DNA from: Leptodontidium sp. MPI-SDFR-AT-0119
Lineage: Eukaryota > Ascomycota > Leotiomycetes > Helotiales > Leptodontidiaceae
Direction: 5' to 3'
DNA: 64,000 bases
Assembly: GCA_020726505.1 (NCBI GenBank)
Contig: JAHLEZ010000032.1
Coordinates: forward strand, 1-64,000
Shown here: piece after piece, positions 33,670 through 46,976 of the stretch
Numbering within the stretch: the first letter of the stretch is position 1
How the letters are laid out: each line of letters begins with the position of its first letter
Notes under the pieces: generated by a model
The model's input: the letters and a program-made list of their open reading frames with translations, nothing else
Told to the model about the DNA's origin: nothing
Database searches by the model: none
Translations under genes and position numbers: made by a program

Positions 33670-36600
33670 AATTACGTTAGAGATTACTATAGTTAAGTAA
33701 CTAATATATAATAACCTTATTTGTAATCTACTTATTATAGTAAAATTATAGGACTGCCTAATACGGGACCTTCGCATTGGCTAGTGTATAACTAGATAAT
33801 CATCCTTGTACGACTGGGCCTAAAGAGTAGGCTAGCCTTCGGGCTTGCGTAAGGAGACTAATTAGCACAAGGTTCGCGCTAGGCGGTTATATTCGATCCA
33901 TCATATAGTAGATTTAGAAGCTTCCTTGTTAACCGAAGTTGAGGATCGTGGAGAAAGCGGCTCTACTGAACCATAGGAGAGTAGTAAGAGTGGCTAAAAC
34001 GTTGTGGCTGATGGCACTACGTCCTAACCACCTATAGAGAGGTGTGGATATACCCGGATATATCCTGGGGCGCAGGCTCTTAGTAAAACACACGGCTTAT
34101 CCTGGGTGCCACAGCCGCTCCGCCAAAAATAGCAACCCCTCTCAGATCTCAAATAGTAGCTTTTTCTTAAATAATAGCCTATTAAACTTTTCACTTATAA
34201 GTATTATATTATAGAGTCGTTCTTAGTCTAAAGTATAGTTAATGTGTTAATTATAATACTTACCGCGTATTTTTAAAAGAATTATTAGAGGGCGCTAAAG
34301 GGAGCTAAGAAGGCTTTAGTGGGAATTTTTAAGCTTATAGAAACTATTACAGAACGAATCCTCCTCGACTATAGCGGAAAGTAAGCCTGGTTAGTATTTT
34401 ATCGCGTTATAAAGTTCTCTTGAAGGGCTTTTGAACGTACTATTATCGATTCCTTTCGCGAATTATCTGTTAAAAGCCAAAAAGAAGTCGCGAAAAGAGT
34501 AGGCGACTCTTTAATATACCTTTTTATCACTATCGTCATTAACAAATTATTTAAAAGGCGCCCCCGTAAGTTACTTAATTAATACTACTTTATTTCTAAC
34601 CGCTGATTCCTGATAGATCACCGGAAGCCCTAAAATCTTACTAAACTAATAATATCCTTAATCTCTTCCTCTAGTTATACGAGACCGCTTATTTTAAACG
34701 AGACACAAATTATTCTTATAATATTTCTTAATTACATCTTAAGTAACGATATTTAGTACGATTTAAGGATTATTATAATATACTTAGTTAATTCTCTTAG
34801 CCACGAGATACTTTTACTTACTTTAAACGAGACTTAAATTATTCCTATTATAATCCCCAAATACTCCTCGAGCAACGATGTTAAGCAAACTAAAGTATAC
34901 GACTATTTCCTATAATAATAGATCAAAGAAGGTCTTGATAAAGATCTATATAACGTCATTGGGATAGTAATAATGTCCTTTACTAAGTAGGCAATAGAGG
35001 ATTGTGTTATAACCTTAGTTATACCTAAGAGTAAGGTAGAATATCTTATGAAATTTTTATTCGTAAACTACGTTGGGATTCTCGTCTTTCCTAGTAGGGC
35101 TAACGCCTTACTTTACCCCGCGGTTTTCTTAACAAGCGTTAAGGCCGATAATATCTTGCGTGTCTTTAAAAGAAAAATCTTTGTAGTAATTATAGTAAGT
35201 TATTTGCGAGCGAAGGAGTTAACGAACGAAATTGAAAAACCACACGGCGTATCACTAATACTGCCTATCGGTTCTAGTAGTCTAGTTATTATAAAATTAA
35301 TTTTGGAAGTATTTAGTGCTTTTAACATAACGGAAAAGATAATAATATAATCGTGTATTTTATATATCTCTTTTATCGCAGTGACCTTCCCTTACTTAGC
35401 CGCTAATAAAGTATACGTCGACGCCTTTCTCTATAATCGCTTTGCCCTTTGATTCGTTGTGATTTTCCTTCTCGCTATTCTCACAGGAGGTAATACTATT
35501 ATATCCTATTTAATATACTTATTAACTATAGCCTTTGACAACCTTAGGTTTCGTAATCTTATTAGTGTCTGTGAATTTAACGTCTATATTAAGTAGCGCT
35601 TAAGGCCTAAAAGGCTATTAGTATGTTAGCTAAGTTATAATAAGAGAAATTATTGGCTTATTATTAAGGTATATTAAAATCTCTTAAGTAAATAATATTA
35701 GATTTAAGGGTTAACTAAGATTGTTTACGCTTCGTAAATCGTCGTAGTCTTAATATAACGGTAGCAGCCGTATATTAGGATGATATAGTAGATCTTATAC
35801 TTGTCTCGAAAGTTTGTGAAGGGTTGATGTGCAAGTTGGAGGGGTGGAGGGGTGGAGCGGTAGAAGGACGTCGCTAGCAGGCTGCAGTAAGAGCGTGATT
35901 GCTAATGTTAGGCGCAGGCGAATAAAGTCTATCGAAGTTAGGCTGAGCTAATCGGGTAGAAATAATCTGTGTACTGTGGTAACGGTATCTTTTATTACGA
36001 GGCTTTAGTTCTGGATTCTTAGAGGAATAATATGTTTGCCAAACTCGAAGGTGGTGGGGCTTTCTACTATGTGATTTGCTCGACAAGCCTATTATATAAT
36101 TACTAAGTAGCTAATGCCCTTACATTTAGGCTCCAGTGCCTTCTCTTAGGCTATAAATAATAGTTCTAGAATATAAAAAAGTGAAGAATGTTAATTATAT
36201 GGGATGTCGTATTTCTAAACTCATTATCTTCTCTTTGTATATAAATTAACGTGTATTTTAAAGTATAAGATATAAAATAAGGCATCTTAGAAACTGAGTT
36301 GCCAAGTAACATAATTTTACTTTAAGAGAATACTCTTTGTCGTTATAATAAGGACGTTTTTAAGAATTTAACGTCGTCTCTTTTACTACTAACGCTTTAC
36401 TTTATTGCTTAGTAGCTGGATATTAGATAACTTAGTGTTATTAGAAGGACATACCTTATGATTTTGAAGATATTTCTTTATATCTAAGACTAGGTTATTG
36501 CGTGGGCTATAGATCCTTAAAGGACATATACTGACAGATCCGAATGCAATTACATTATACACAGTTTAGAATGTGTTGAAAACGAAGAATTCTTTACCCT

Positions 36601-37759
36601 GCCGGCCTTGATTATTCGTACTTGGCCTCTCTAGCGCGTTTAAGTCTTTAAAGTTCGTCTAGAGATTATGCCAGTTCCCTCCCTTATATCTAGCTATCGT
36701 AATATAACGTATATTCTAAAGGACAAGCTTATTTATTATAATAAATGCGTTTTTTCCTCTTATTACTACCTCCATATAACTAAAGAAGTTACGGAGAATT
36801 TACTTTAAAGAATCGAGATAAAAAATATAATAACTTAAAGGGTCTTTAAAGTATAATATTTGTGAATTTAGAATTTGGCTATTAAAGTAAGTATCAGTAG
36901 AGACTGACCTTCTTCACCTCTTTATATTACTTTAAAGGAAGCTACTTAATATATACAAAGATAATTTCGAACGCGGTTAATAACAAATCGATGGCTGCGA
37001 CTTTATTACTATCGAGATAAGTCAACTATTCTCAAAGTGTAACTCGGAAAAAGGTAGGGAAGATAACGTTATAAATGACCTTGGCGATATTATTAGGCTT
37101 TCTTGAGAGGGCTAGAGGACTCTATGTTCATGTAGTTCTTTACCTCTCTTATACCGGATCAAGTATTCTTAAAAGCTTCTCTGCCTTCTCTTCTCCTAAT
37201 AACTGGAGGATATCTTGAGCACTAAGGACTCTACGAAGAGATACTAAGAAAAAGTCTAGGCACGAATCTCACCGCCTTAATAATACGTTACGGGGAAGAT
37301 TTTAGTCTCAAAATAGGTATAACTAATAAATGTGTTAGATTGTGTCCGGATTATTTATAGTCCTAAGTAACTCCTAAACCTTCTCTTTTAAAGTTAGAAC
37401 AGTTTTAGCGTTACGCTTAAGTCTAGTGTTTTATTTCTATTTAAGAAAAATAAGTTAGTTGTGTATTTCTTAATAGTATAAAAAGATTTACTAACTTAAT
37501 TACGTGTGTGATCGAGACTCCTTAGTGTGTTTTAATAACTTCGTTAATAGGGGAAGGTAACGAAGTTGGAGGCATCCTAAATAGGTCGTAATTTGACTTG
37601 AAAATATAGTAATATAACTAAATAAAGACGAAGGCAAACGATTATTAAGAAAAATAAAAACATATATATATATACAGCGCCGAAAATAAAGGAAAGGCTT
37701 ATATAAATTAGATAATCTTGACTTTGATTGGAGCTGTATTAAGACGAAGCGTTAGTAAA
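33670..37759. other. RIP-mutated accessory sequence, largely unreadable
   Basis: About 4 kb. The patches 33750-34140 and 35770-36090 are less AT-rich but match nothing I can name. Frame 35048-35350 is open for 100 codons in AT-rich sequence with no recognised domain. There are no clear terminal repeats, and I cannot assign this stretch to an element class. Confidence 0.35.
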
Positions 37760-37857
37760 ATAGTAGCCCCCAGATAGCAGCCCCTCATATAGTAGCCCTT
37801 AAGTAGCAGCCCCTAGGTAGTAGCCCCGTAAATAACAGCCCCTGAGGATAGTAGCTT
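37760..37857 (-). repeat. Degenerate 15-bp minisatellite, left copy
   Basis: About six units of the kind GATAGCAGCCCCTCA, with spacing of 14-17 bp and C/T and G/A differences. Inverted relative to the array at 48932-49050. Confidence 0.8.
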
Positions 37858-39425
37858 CTGTAATACTAGGAGAATTAGCTTATTAGATCAAATATCACTG
37901 AAGATAGGGGCTATATCTCTTGGGAATCCTGTTACATTTGATAAGTCCGTATAGCTAGCTGCGATATTCCGAACCTAATAATATATATATAAAGTATCGT
38001 TGTATTTAGTCTTCATATGGGATGTAGTGTAGCCTTACTTCGTAGAGGGGTAATTTGTAATATCAGTGGGTGCTTATAGATACTATAAGACTTGCGTTTG
38101 TTAGAGACTAAGTAGCTTCGCGTCCTTATAATAATTATTGTAAACAAGTTCACGATAATATTTTTAATTAGTCACTACTTAATTATACCTTTTACATTTA
38201 TTTTAAGATAAGATATATTATTTTACAAAGTAATACTAAGGAAAATTAATAGTAAAAGGAAAAATACTCTCTCCTCTCAACTAAGAAACGGAAGTCGGAG
38301 TGTTTATATTATCTCCTAACCCCCCTCACTTATGTTGTCCTCGACTATAATCTCCTTTTTCTATTCCTTAATCCTATATATATCTACCTCTTTCTCGTTA
38401 TCGTCTAGTGTAGTTACCTGATTTTCGCAGCCTCTTATTAAGTCATTATAAAAGGCGGCTGCCTTGGGCTAGTATGTCCTACGCTCTGCCCTTTCGAGAA
38501 ACCTCTGAGTCGTTAACTACTTTACTTTCTTATAACCTAACTCCTCTACTTCTATTATATTAAGTTTAAAGGAATTATAGCCCGGGTCGATGACGCAATT
38601 AAAGACTTTCTTACGAAGCTTTTATATTAACATTAGTAAATAAGACTTATACACAAGAAGCTCCTAAGATTCATTTAGCAACTTCTCTAAGGTAGGAACT
38701 TTATTAAGGTTCCTAAGCTTATTAAAATTTCGTGTATACTGTCTAAGGTTAAATACTCTCACGAGAGTATATAAATTGAAGTTATATCTATCTAGTTAAA
38801 CCCGTCCCGATTCTGGGCCACTCGTGATTCTAATTATCTTAAGACAAGTAGGAGACTCCCTCTCTAATAATATAGCTACTTCCCTTAACTAGGTTATTAA
38901 AATACTAAAGACAATAAGAGGATCAATATAAACCTAAAGACCCTTTTCGAGCTTATTGTCTTTTATTATCGCATTAAGTGCCATTCGCGCAAGTGTGTTA
39001 ATTTGCCTTTCTTGTGCTTTCCCGAAACCCACTAAACCTACATCTTCTTTGTTAGGTTCAGTAAAGTACGAAAAGTAACAAGCACTAAGATTCGATTTTA
39101 ATATCGAAATATATGACTTAAGCATAAGTAACACCTAAGAATCGTTTAGTAAGCTAATTATAGTAAGAATTTTGTCGTTTAGCGGAACTTCAAGTAAAAA
39201 CACATGGACTAGCTTGTATAGTTTTAATCGGAAAACATCGGGATAAAAAGCAATAAGTTCTTTCCTTTGTGCCGCAAGCGAAACTTGATTTTTATCTTTG
39301 ATTATTACTTCTGACTCTTATCTTATTTTATTATTAAGTTTGGCCATCTCCTCTTTAGTACGTTTAGCTAGCGTTGTAATCTCCTTCATTCGCGCTATCT
39401 TGAAAGCACTTTTGTGATTTATTTT

Positions 39426-39681
39426 TGTTAGTGCAGTACCGGTTCATGTACCACGCCGCATGTGTGAATATATTCCAATGCGAGTATGGCGATAGAGTAA
39501 TAAATATATAGTTCAAAATCTATGTATTTTCTAAGAGAGTGTAAGGAGAGCTAGACTATATACTACGAAACCCCACCGAATCTCTACTGAAACTAGTCCG
39601 GCTAAGCCCTAACCCCTGACTTTAACCCGCACTTACTTTTCTAGACCGAAGTATGCTCATATAAGGACCTATAGACTAACA
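39426..39681 (-). repeat. 3' LTR of the Copia element
   Basis: Plus-strand start TGTTAGTGCAGTACCGG, end GACTAACA. It aligns without gaps to 46721-46976 and is bordered by ATTTT on the left. Confidence 0.93.
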
Positions 39682-40149
39682 TAAGTAAAACTTCCTTTAG
39701 AAAAACTATTTCTAATACACGTAAAAGTAAATAATAAGTAATATATAAAAAATAACAAATAAAATGACAGAGTATCTAATAGCGTCTAATTCCGGCCCGA
39801 CAGTGTCCCGAAAGTACCCCGAAAGGGGTTCGAATATAATAAGGCGTAATAGCGAGGTTAAGCGAGAACCAGTAATAATAAGAACCCTTAGTATTATATA
39901 ACGTAATAGATATATATATGTCGCTTTCTTTTAAAGGTTTAGAGTCTCTTTAGCAAACACATATATAACTACCGTACGTATATTACCTTCTGATCTCCTG
40001 AATTCGCTTAATATAGCTCAAAAACTAACACTTCTAAGAAGACTATATTAAATTAAATAGACAAGCCAAAAGTAAATATACTCTTCAGAAATAGTTTAGT
40101 AAAGAAACAGTATACTAACTAAAAACAGTGCTTATACTAATTCCCACAG

Positions 40150-40833
40150 GAGCGCTCGACCTCGCCTACCGCAAATGTTGTATTTAGTGCGTCCGCCTCC
40201 TCGTAAAGAATCCGTCCCACGAATATACCTTTAACAATCCTAAGAGTAAGAAGTGCGTGTATTACGTAAAGAAGAAGTCTTAGTATAACTCAGTAAGTAT
40301 TCTTATTTTCTTTTTTATTCTAAATTATATCTGAATCCTCGCCGAAAGTACTTTAAATATATAGTTACTAATATATAACAGATTCCGTGGTTTATCGCCG
40401 AAGAATACCTTCGTTTAGTTGCCGCCCTCAAGGCGAAAGATAAAGAAGCCATCGTTATTGCCACTAAATCAATCGATTCGGCATTATTAGTTGCCGCTAC
40501 TAGCGCACTAAAGACTATTAGGGAGTTGTCGCTAGCGTTATTAGAGAAAACGCGCGCTATACGCCAGGAAATCGTTAGCTTAGTTAGCTCACAAGTAGTA
40601 AGTTAACCCCCTTATTCCTTTTTAATATTAAGGCTCCTAAGTATTAACGCTTTATATAATAAGAGACAGTATTAGTCTTAAACCGGCTTCTTACCGTCGT
40701 CTCCTTTGCCGCTATTAAGTGTAGTAGAGAGGACGGCGGTGAAGACGATCCTCCTACTAAGCGCTTCCGCCGAAGTCGCCGCTATAGCGCGGAGGAAGAG
40801 GACGAGGAACTTCTTCTAGATATTTATAAGTAA
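40150..40833 (+). pseudogene. Antisense ORF with paired cysteines inside the Copia 3' region
   Basis: On the strand opposite to the Copia genes, between RNase H and the 3' LTR. The first exon reads YRKCCI-stop-CVRLLVKNPSHEYTF and NNPKSKKCVYYVKKKS, ending at a GTAAGT donor (about 40293). After an intron, the second exon (from 40382) reads AEEYLRLVAALKAKDKEA and IRELSLALLEKTRAIRQE. A further donor (GTAAGTTAAC, about 40598) and a last segment reading REDGGEDDPPTKRFRRSRR end with TAA at 40831-40833. Stops in exon 1 are CAG to TAG changes. The Cys pairs (Cys-Cys-x2-Cys and Cys-x2-Tyr, the latter probably once Cys) suggest a small zinc-binding domain, followed by a helical part and a basic/acidic tail. 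Function and family are unknown. Confidence 0.55.
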
Positions 40834-41308
40834 GGGATTCGGCCTTATTTTAGATTAGCTTCGTAGTAAGTTTTTCGTAGCGGTACTTTCTTTATATTAC
40901 TATATAAGAGTAGTCCCCTATAGTGAAACTAGTAGTTAGTCCCTATTAAAGTGTCGTCGTAAGGCCGCCCGTTAGTGCTTTAAATTAGAGGGTGTTTAGA
41001 ACTAAATCGAATGTATTTTTGACTTCGCAAATTAATTAAATATAAAAATAATCGCAAGTGATAAATCAACAAATAAAAGTTATAAGGAAATATACAAAAA
41101 AAATCAACGAGTATAAGAAACCCCTCCGTTACTAGTCCGAATTAACTCCGGTTAACCGTTAAACCTAACCCTTTATCTTAATAATAAAGATATTAGTATT
41201 AATAAAATCCCGAAGAGCCTTATTCAGAGCACTTTTCGTTATAGCGTCAGTAGAATTATTAGCGCCATTAATTTACCAAACCTCTGTTAACTCTTTACGC
41301 TCGTATAA

Positions 41309-41575
41309 TTAACGAATAGCCATAATATTGATTATTAGGCGCTTCTCTTTTGTCGTACCGAGCTTGACAATATACTTATAAAGGGATAAAGAATCTGTGC
41401 AAATAATAATAAGAAGACGTGAGATACTAAGCTTATTAGTTACTATATTAATAGTTGTACTAAGGGAGATTAATATATCAATACTAACTACTATAGTATA
41501 TAACTTTAATACGAGTACTACACGAGTTACTCTCTTGTATTTTATTAAGTTAATATACACGATATTACTAGTCAA
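41309..41575 (-). pseudogene. Copia RNase H fragment (open for 88 codons)
   Basis: Contains the Copia RNase H core: CTDSLSLYKYIVKLG, then TTKEKRLIINIMAIR. The upstream part (VYINLIKYKRVTRVVLVLK) corresponds to the domain's first half, with RIP substitutions. It is part of the Copia element at 39426-46976 and shows its direction. The opposite-strand frame at 41397-41681 is its shadow. Confidence 0.8.
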
Positions 41576-43784
41576 GGTAAATTACGTATCCCCCACTATT
41601 TCGGCACTAATTACTAATACGAAACTTATTTGTGAACTCAGGTCTTTATTATTAATAAAAGAACCGTCTATAAAAACGTAAACCTTTGTAAACTATAAAT
41701 TAACTAGTACGTATTAGAGTCCTCTCTTTAAGTTGTTTATTTACTATTTAAGGCGTAAGTTTAAGGCCTTAACGTCGTCTTTCGTCAGATCTTAGTATTA
41801 CGTTATAACTAAGAGATTAAACGTTACTTCTAGCTAATAAATAGTGGCAAGGTAAGCCGCACAAGCTCGTTACTCTTTATAAACCTTCTTATAGTCCTCT
41901 TTTCTAACGTTAACTAGCTCTAGCCTTACTCCCTAACCCTTCTAAAATATATAAAGGCTATCCCCGTCTATAAAGATAATACACCTATTAAACATAATAG
42001 TTTCGGTAAGGAGTAATACTTATATTAGCTTCGTTATAAAACCGGCCTTAGTAATCTCATTTTACTCTCTTACTAAGAAGTCCTTATCTCCTAAAATTAA
42101 GGTGTCGTCTGTTTATATTCTTACGACCCCAAAGTCATAGCTTTCCTTAGTACTAATTAGCAAGTATAAGTCGTATATTAAGGTCTCCATTTATAAGTTC
42201 TTTACGTAATATTTATAGTATATATTAAACTAATAGTTTCTGGACTCAAGTATACCGTACAATAGTAACACTACTATAAATATTGTGCTAGGAAGGAAAT
42301 CTCCTACGATTTCCTCCAGTGACTATACAAAAATGTCCCGGAGAAGCCTTGTCTTTGCCTAGACGTAAGCTTAAGTGATGTCCTTAATAACTAGATAGGA
42401 TTCGGACTAGTTTCGGAGGCGATTTAAGTACTTAACGGCAATAGCCAAAAATATAAGTAACTACTAGCTAGATCGTTAAATTGTCAGAGACTAAGTTAAA
42501 ATCTCTCTCTTGCCTTTGTCGTTAAAGTATTAAATTATTAGTCTTAACTTCTTATATAGAGTTAACGTCTCCTTGCCTTTGACCTCGTCTATTATTCTTA
42601 ACTTAAAAATGTAGTGGCCTCTTACCCTAGGGTCGTCCTTATAGATGGGCACAAAAACACCCCTTTTAATAAGTGCTTCGTATTCCGTCCTTCGGGACTA
42701 TTAGAATAGTAGTCTAAGTACTATAATCTTCCCTTTAGCGCGAAGTTTAATAAATAGCTCTTAGTCCTTTGTCTCTTTCTTAATTAAAAATACTTTAGTA
42801 TCGTAATTATTATTAATAGTTAATAAATTTAAGAGGTGTTTCGTAAATAGAATTTAGATAGCGATTCGGGGTGGATTCGGTGCTATTTCGGTGGTGTTTC
42901 TAATCAAAGATCTTAGATATTACTTATAAATATCCTCTAGCAAGTTTTCTTTTTGTCGTTTAACGCTAAAAGTGTCTGTCTTAAAGGGACAAACTATAAT
43001 CAATTAAAACGTACGTATTCTCTTATTTCTTATGTCGATCTTATATAATTCTCCCTTAATATTTAAGAAATCGTAAAGTCCTATCCATCCTTTACCCTCC
43101 CGATATACTAGAACTTAATTATTGAGGTAGAGACCGTAAATATAAGTAGTTCCGGGGCCGTTTCACATAACTAACGTATCGTTGACTTTACGCGTAATAT
43201 AAATTTTCTGTACTTCCTTTATGGCTTTCTTAATCGTAACCGCACGTTACTTGACTAACGGATTTAGGGGGTTTAACTTTATTATTTTAAGGTATGCGCC
43301 GAAAACAAGCAGTGTAGGGATAAGCCTATTAGGTCCAGCTGTGTCGTTCACTACTTTTACTGCCATTTGTAATCAGTCTTCGTCGCTTAACTTAGGGTAC
43401 TCTTCTATAACGATTTTATAGGCACGGCGTAGTAGGCGGTAATATCACTCAACTTTGTTAATTAAATAGTGTGCCTCAATAAGTACTAGTTTAAGGGTGT
43501 TACCCACAGATTTAAGTACACTCTAAAACTCCTTAGAATTAAAATTAGTGCTATAGTCGTACACGACGAAATCCAGAGGTCTAAGGTATATATCAATCTA
43601 TATTAACTTAAATACATTAAAAGTAGCCTGAGCCGTAGCCGAATCGGGGGCCTTTCGGAGTAGTTTCGCCGTACTAAAACCTATTGCCTTATTTATTATA
43701 TGGAGGGCATATCGTTCTCTAAATATCGCTATATTAACGTAGATTGTATAATTAAAGTCGACGTCGGCTTATAATTTAAAGCGG

Positions 43785-43965
43785 AACCTATGTAGAGCAT
43801 CTGCGTGTTTCTGGCAATGCTCACACATTTCCTTGACCCTCAATATGACGTCCGAATCATACTCATGGCCAGCTTGATCTAATAGGTACTGAAGACGTCG
43901 TACCGAAGGGTGCCCGAAACGCCTATAAAGCCGACGTATTTCTAACTTAGTTAGGTGGCATGTAT
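43785..43965 (-). pseudogene. Copia integrase HHCC zinc-binding region
   Basis: Minus-strand reading gives RRFGHPSVRRLQYLLDQAG, a short linker ending VILRVKEM, then CEHCQKHADALHRFRF. This is the His/Cys zinc module at the start of Copia integrases, followed by the arginine/phenylalanine block that begins the catalytic core. It places integrase upstream of RNase H on the minus strand, as in Ty1/Copia. Confidence 0.82.
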
Positions 43966-46720
43966 TTATTGTTCCGGTCGAAGTGTCTAGTAATTAACAA
44001 TATTAATCCAAAAGTAGCTATAAATGCCCATACTTCCGTACAATTAAGTGCTTCTTATTGCCCTAAATCAAAACATTACGCAAGTTATCGTATTACGCGT
44101 TAAGCGCATTTAACTATTATAAGTAAACTAAAAACGGGATATTTGCGTTTACGATTTAAAAGTCTATCTCTTTAGCCGGAGTATTAATTGTAGCAACTCC
44201 TAAAGATAATCGCGAACCGGTACTAAATGTAATCTAGCTCTGGCCTGCCTGGCTAATGTTAAACTTAATATTTTAAATTCGCTACAAAACTCGCAGCTAA
44301 TTAATCCCTCCCGTGTTTTTATTAGATGCCCTTATATTAATTAATAAACTTTAAAAGAATCTGTCTGTCTATTACGTTATATAGGCCTCGCTTAGAGTAA
44401 GTCTCTTGATTTTGCTTTCTAAGATATAAGTAGCCTTTCTCTCCTCAAGTTAGCTTATAACTTCTTGTACGTTATATTATGCCTCACTTATTATAAATAC
44501 AGTCGTGAAGTTTATAATGCCATTACTATTATTATCGTCGGAACTCTTTAAAGAATCGTTAATATCTATTAAAGTATTTAAATCCGTATCCTAGTGGTTT
44601 CCTAAATAGTATCTAAATATAGTCCGGTTCTAGTCCGAATTGGGGTCGATCCCCTTAATATAAGTTAAGTAGCTCCTAAAGGTCTTATTTGTGGCCTTTA
44701 CTCCTTCGGCCTTGCGCGCCGCGAAGTATCTTACTTTAGACGCTACTTACTCTTCGTCTAAGTGGCGATTACTATAATAATCTATCTTCTTGTAAATAAT
44801 ACAGCTTATATAGCCTAGTATAGGCTAGAATTTGTCTTTGCATTTGTTTCCACTTGAAAATTTCATTTTATAGTTAGAGTAATAAGCCGCCCTATTTACG
44901 ATATAGGATTAGTGGCGATTTATATGCGATCTAGAGTACTTGCTTACCCTTGATCCCGAGTTATGAGTTACCTTAACGCCGACGGCGGAGTAAAGACTAT
45001 CTATTAATATAAGGAAGATAAGGGGTGCCTGAAATAAGGCTATCTTAAAGAGGGGGTTCCTTAATACTCCTTACACGAGCTTATCGCGGAGCGTCTTATT
45101 GTTTTATATATTATTATCTTTTAGGCTAAGCTAAATACTTTGTAATTCCTTAGCGAAGTTCTTTAATTAAGTTAGTACTAGTTTCCCCGTCTAGTAAGGC
45201 TTCTTCTAAAATAATAAGAAAGTTAAACTAAACCACCGGCTAAGGAACTTATTAACTCTCTCCTTCGTCTTAAAGTATTCGCGAGTCGTTCTAATAAGCT
45301 CATTAAATAAGTACCCCTTATTCTAGAGGTACCGGTAGTAGTACAAACTAGCTCCGTCTCGTAGTATCGACAGAAAGGCTCGGTTCTAGACCTTAGTCTC
45401 AACGGATACTCTCTGACACAAGTCGGCAAAGATATAGAGCTTCTTATCTAAGTAGTCCTTATCTCCGCTGTATTAGAGCTCCTTAGTATATATCTTAATA
45501 AGGTTTACTAACGATTTTGCTTAGTCTAGGGTTAATAAATTTATAATATACTATAATAGCCGAATCGGCTTTATATATAGTTTAGTAGTCCTAGGAACCT
45601 CAAATAGTAGTAATAACCTATTTCGTGGGTATATTACTAGCGTTAGTGTAGGATTTAGTAACGCGTAGTTATTTAATTTTTATAAGTGGAGATTACTTAG
45701 GGGATCCCTCTTAAGAGTAAATAAGAACTCCTTCTTTAAGACTATAAGTAGGGGGGTTATATTATATAAATCCTTAACCTTATCTCCTTTAGTAAGAGAG
45801 ATCTTAAGTAATCTTAATAATTGAATTGTCTCTATAAACTTCACTCCTGACCCTTTCGAAGGAGTGTCTTCCTCTACAAAATAAATAACTACCTCTAGTT
45901 AGTATTATAGAGACATTAAAGATTGATTTTATTAAAGTGTTATTAAGATTAGCGGTAGTAAGCGAGAGACTAATTCCCGGATGTGATTCGGTACTAATTC
46001 AGGGTAGTTCCGAATTTGTATCTCTATTTAGTCCTTTAGCCACAAATTTTCCTTAGCTTATACTGTTTCTGTTAGAGTATCTGCCGTCCTCGTTCCCTTA
46101 ACACGTCGTACGAATACGCCAAAGGCTCGTAAGTCGTCCCTAAGACACGTACGTTCCGCTGTCTTAATTAACCTAAACTCATTTACTGTCTAACCCTTAA
46201 AGTACTCCTAAAAGTCTTAGAAAAGGAACTCTCCCTTAAAGTATCTATTACAAAAGTCCTCCTTAAACTTCTGTGAATATACTATTGCGTCTACTAAGAA
46301 ATCTAAATCAAGATTTACTCTCTCTTTAAGTATAACTATGACATTAATGATTTCCGGAGTTAATTCTAGCTCTAGGGTATAGTCTAAAGTATCCGCTATT
46401 ATATTAGATGCGATTCGTAAGTAATCCGGTAAGTTCCCGGATAGGTTTCTCGAAGGTCCAAAGTTCTAGATTTAAGGATATTAACTTGACAATCTTTATA
46501 AAGTAACTGTCGTGTTATAATAGCTCTTTTCTAACGTGCGATAGTCCTAGTCGAGTCTTAAGAGAGAAGTTGCCTTCCTTTTACGATTTAAAAAAGGTAA
46601 AATGCCCTTTAAGGAAAATACAATTAAGTACTCCTTAAGTTAAAGCCTAGAATTCACTTTACAGCCTAAGACCTTTTTTATCTATAGTAAGGTTAACGAT
46701 ATAAGCTTACTACTAATTAG

Positions 46721-46976
46721 TGTCAGTGTAATACCGGTTTATATACTACGCCGCATATATAAATATATTTTAATGCGAGTATAGCGACAAAGTAATAAAT
46801 ATATAGTTCAAAATCTATGTATTTTCTAAGAGAGTACAAGGAGAGCTAGATTATATACTACGAAACCCTACTGAATCTCCACCGAAACTAGTCCGGCTAA
46901 GCCCTGACCCCTGACTTTGACCCGCACCCACTTTTCCAGACCGAAGTATACTCATATAAGGACCTGTGGACCAACA
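46721..46976 (-). repeat. 5' LTR of the Copia element
   Basis: Plus-strand start TGTCAGTGTAATACC, end GACCAACA, bordered by ATTTT on the right (46977-46981). It is more AT-rich than the 3' LTR. Confidence 0.93.

Larger units (their letters stand above)
39426..46976 (-). mobile_element. Ty1/Copia LTR retrotransposon, complete but RIP-inactivated
   Basis: Two 256-bp LTRs (39426-39681 and 46721-46976) are flanked by a perfect 5-bp target duplication, ATTTT (39421-39425 and 46977-46981). LTR ends are TGTT..AACA-like. Coding sense is minus. The integrase zinc region (about 43790-43965) reads RRFGHPSVRRLQYLLDQAG and EMCEHCQKHADALHRF, and the RNase H (41309-41575) reads TDSLSLYKYIVKLGTTKEKR followed by an IMAIR-like end, both Copia hallmarks in the Copia order (integrase before RT/RNase H). 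Gag and RT are too mutated to read in detail. The two LTRs differ almost only by C/T and G/A, as RIP makes them. Confidence 0.93.

Noticed and set aside
35048..35350. 100-codon plus-strand frame in decayed sequence
   Set aside because: It is open but low in complexity, and no upstream or downstream continuation or domain could be recognised.
41397..41681. 94-codon plus-strand frame
   Set aside because: It is the shadow of the Copia RNase H on the minus strand, which has a clear family match.
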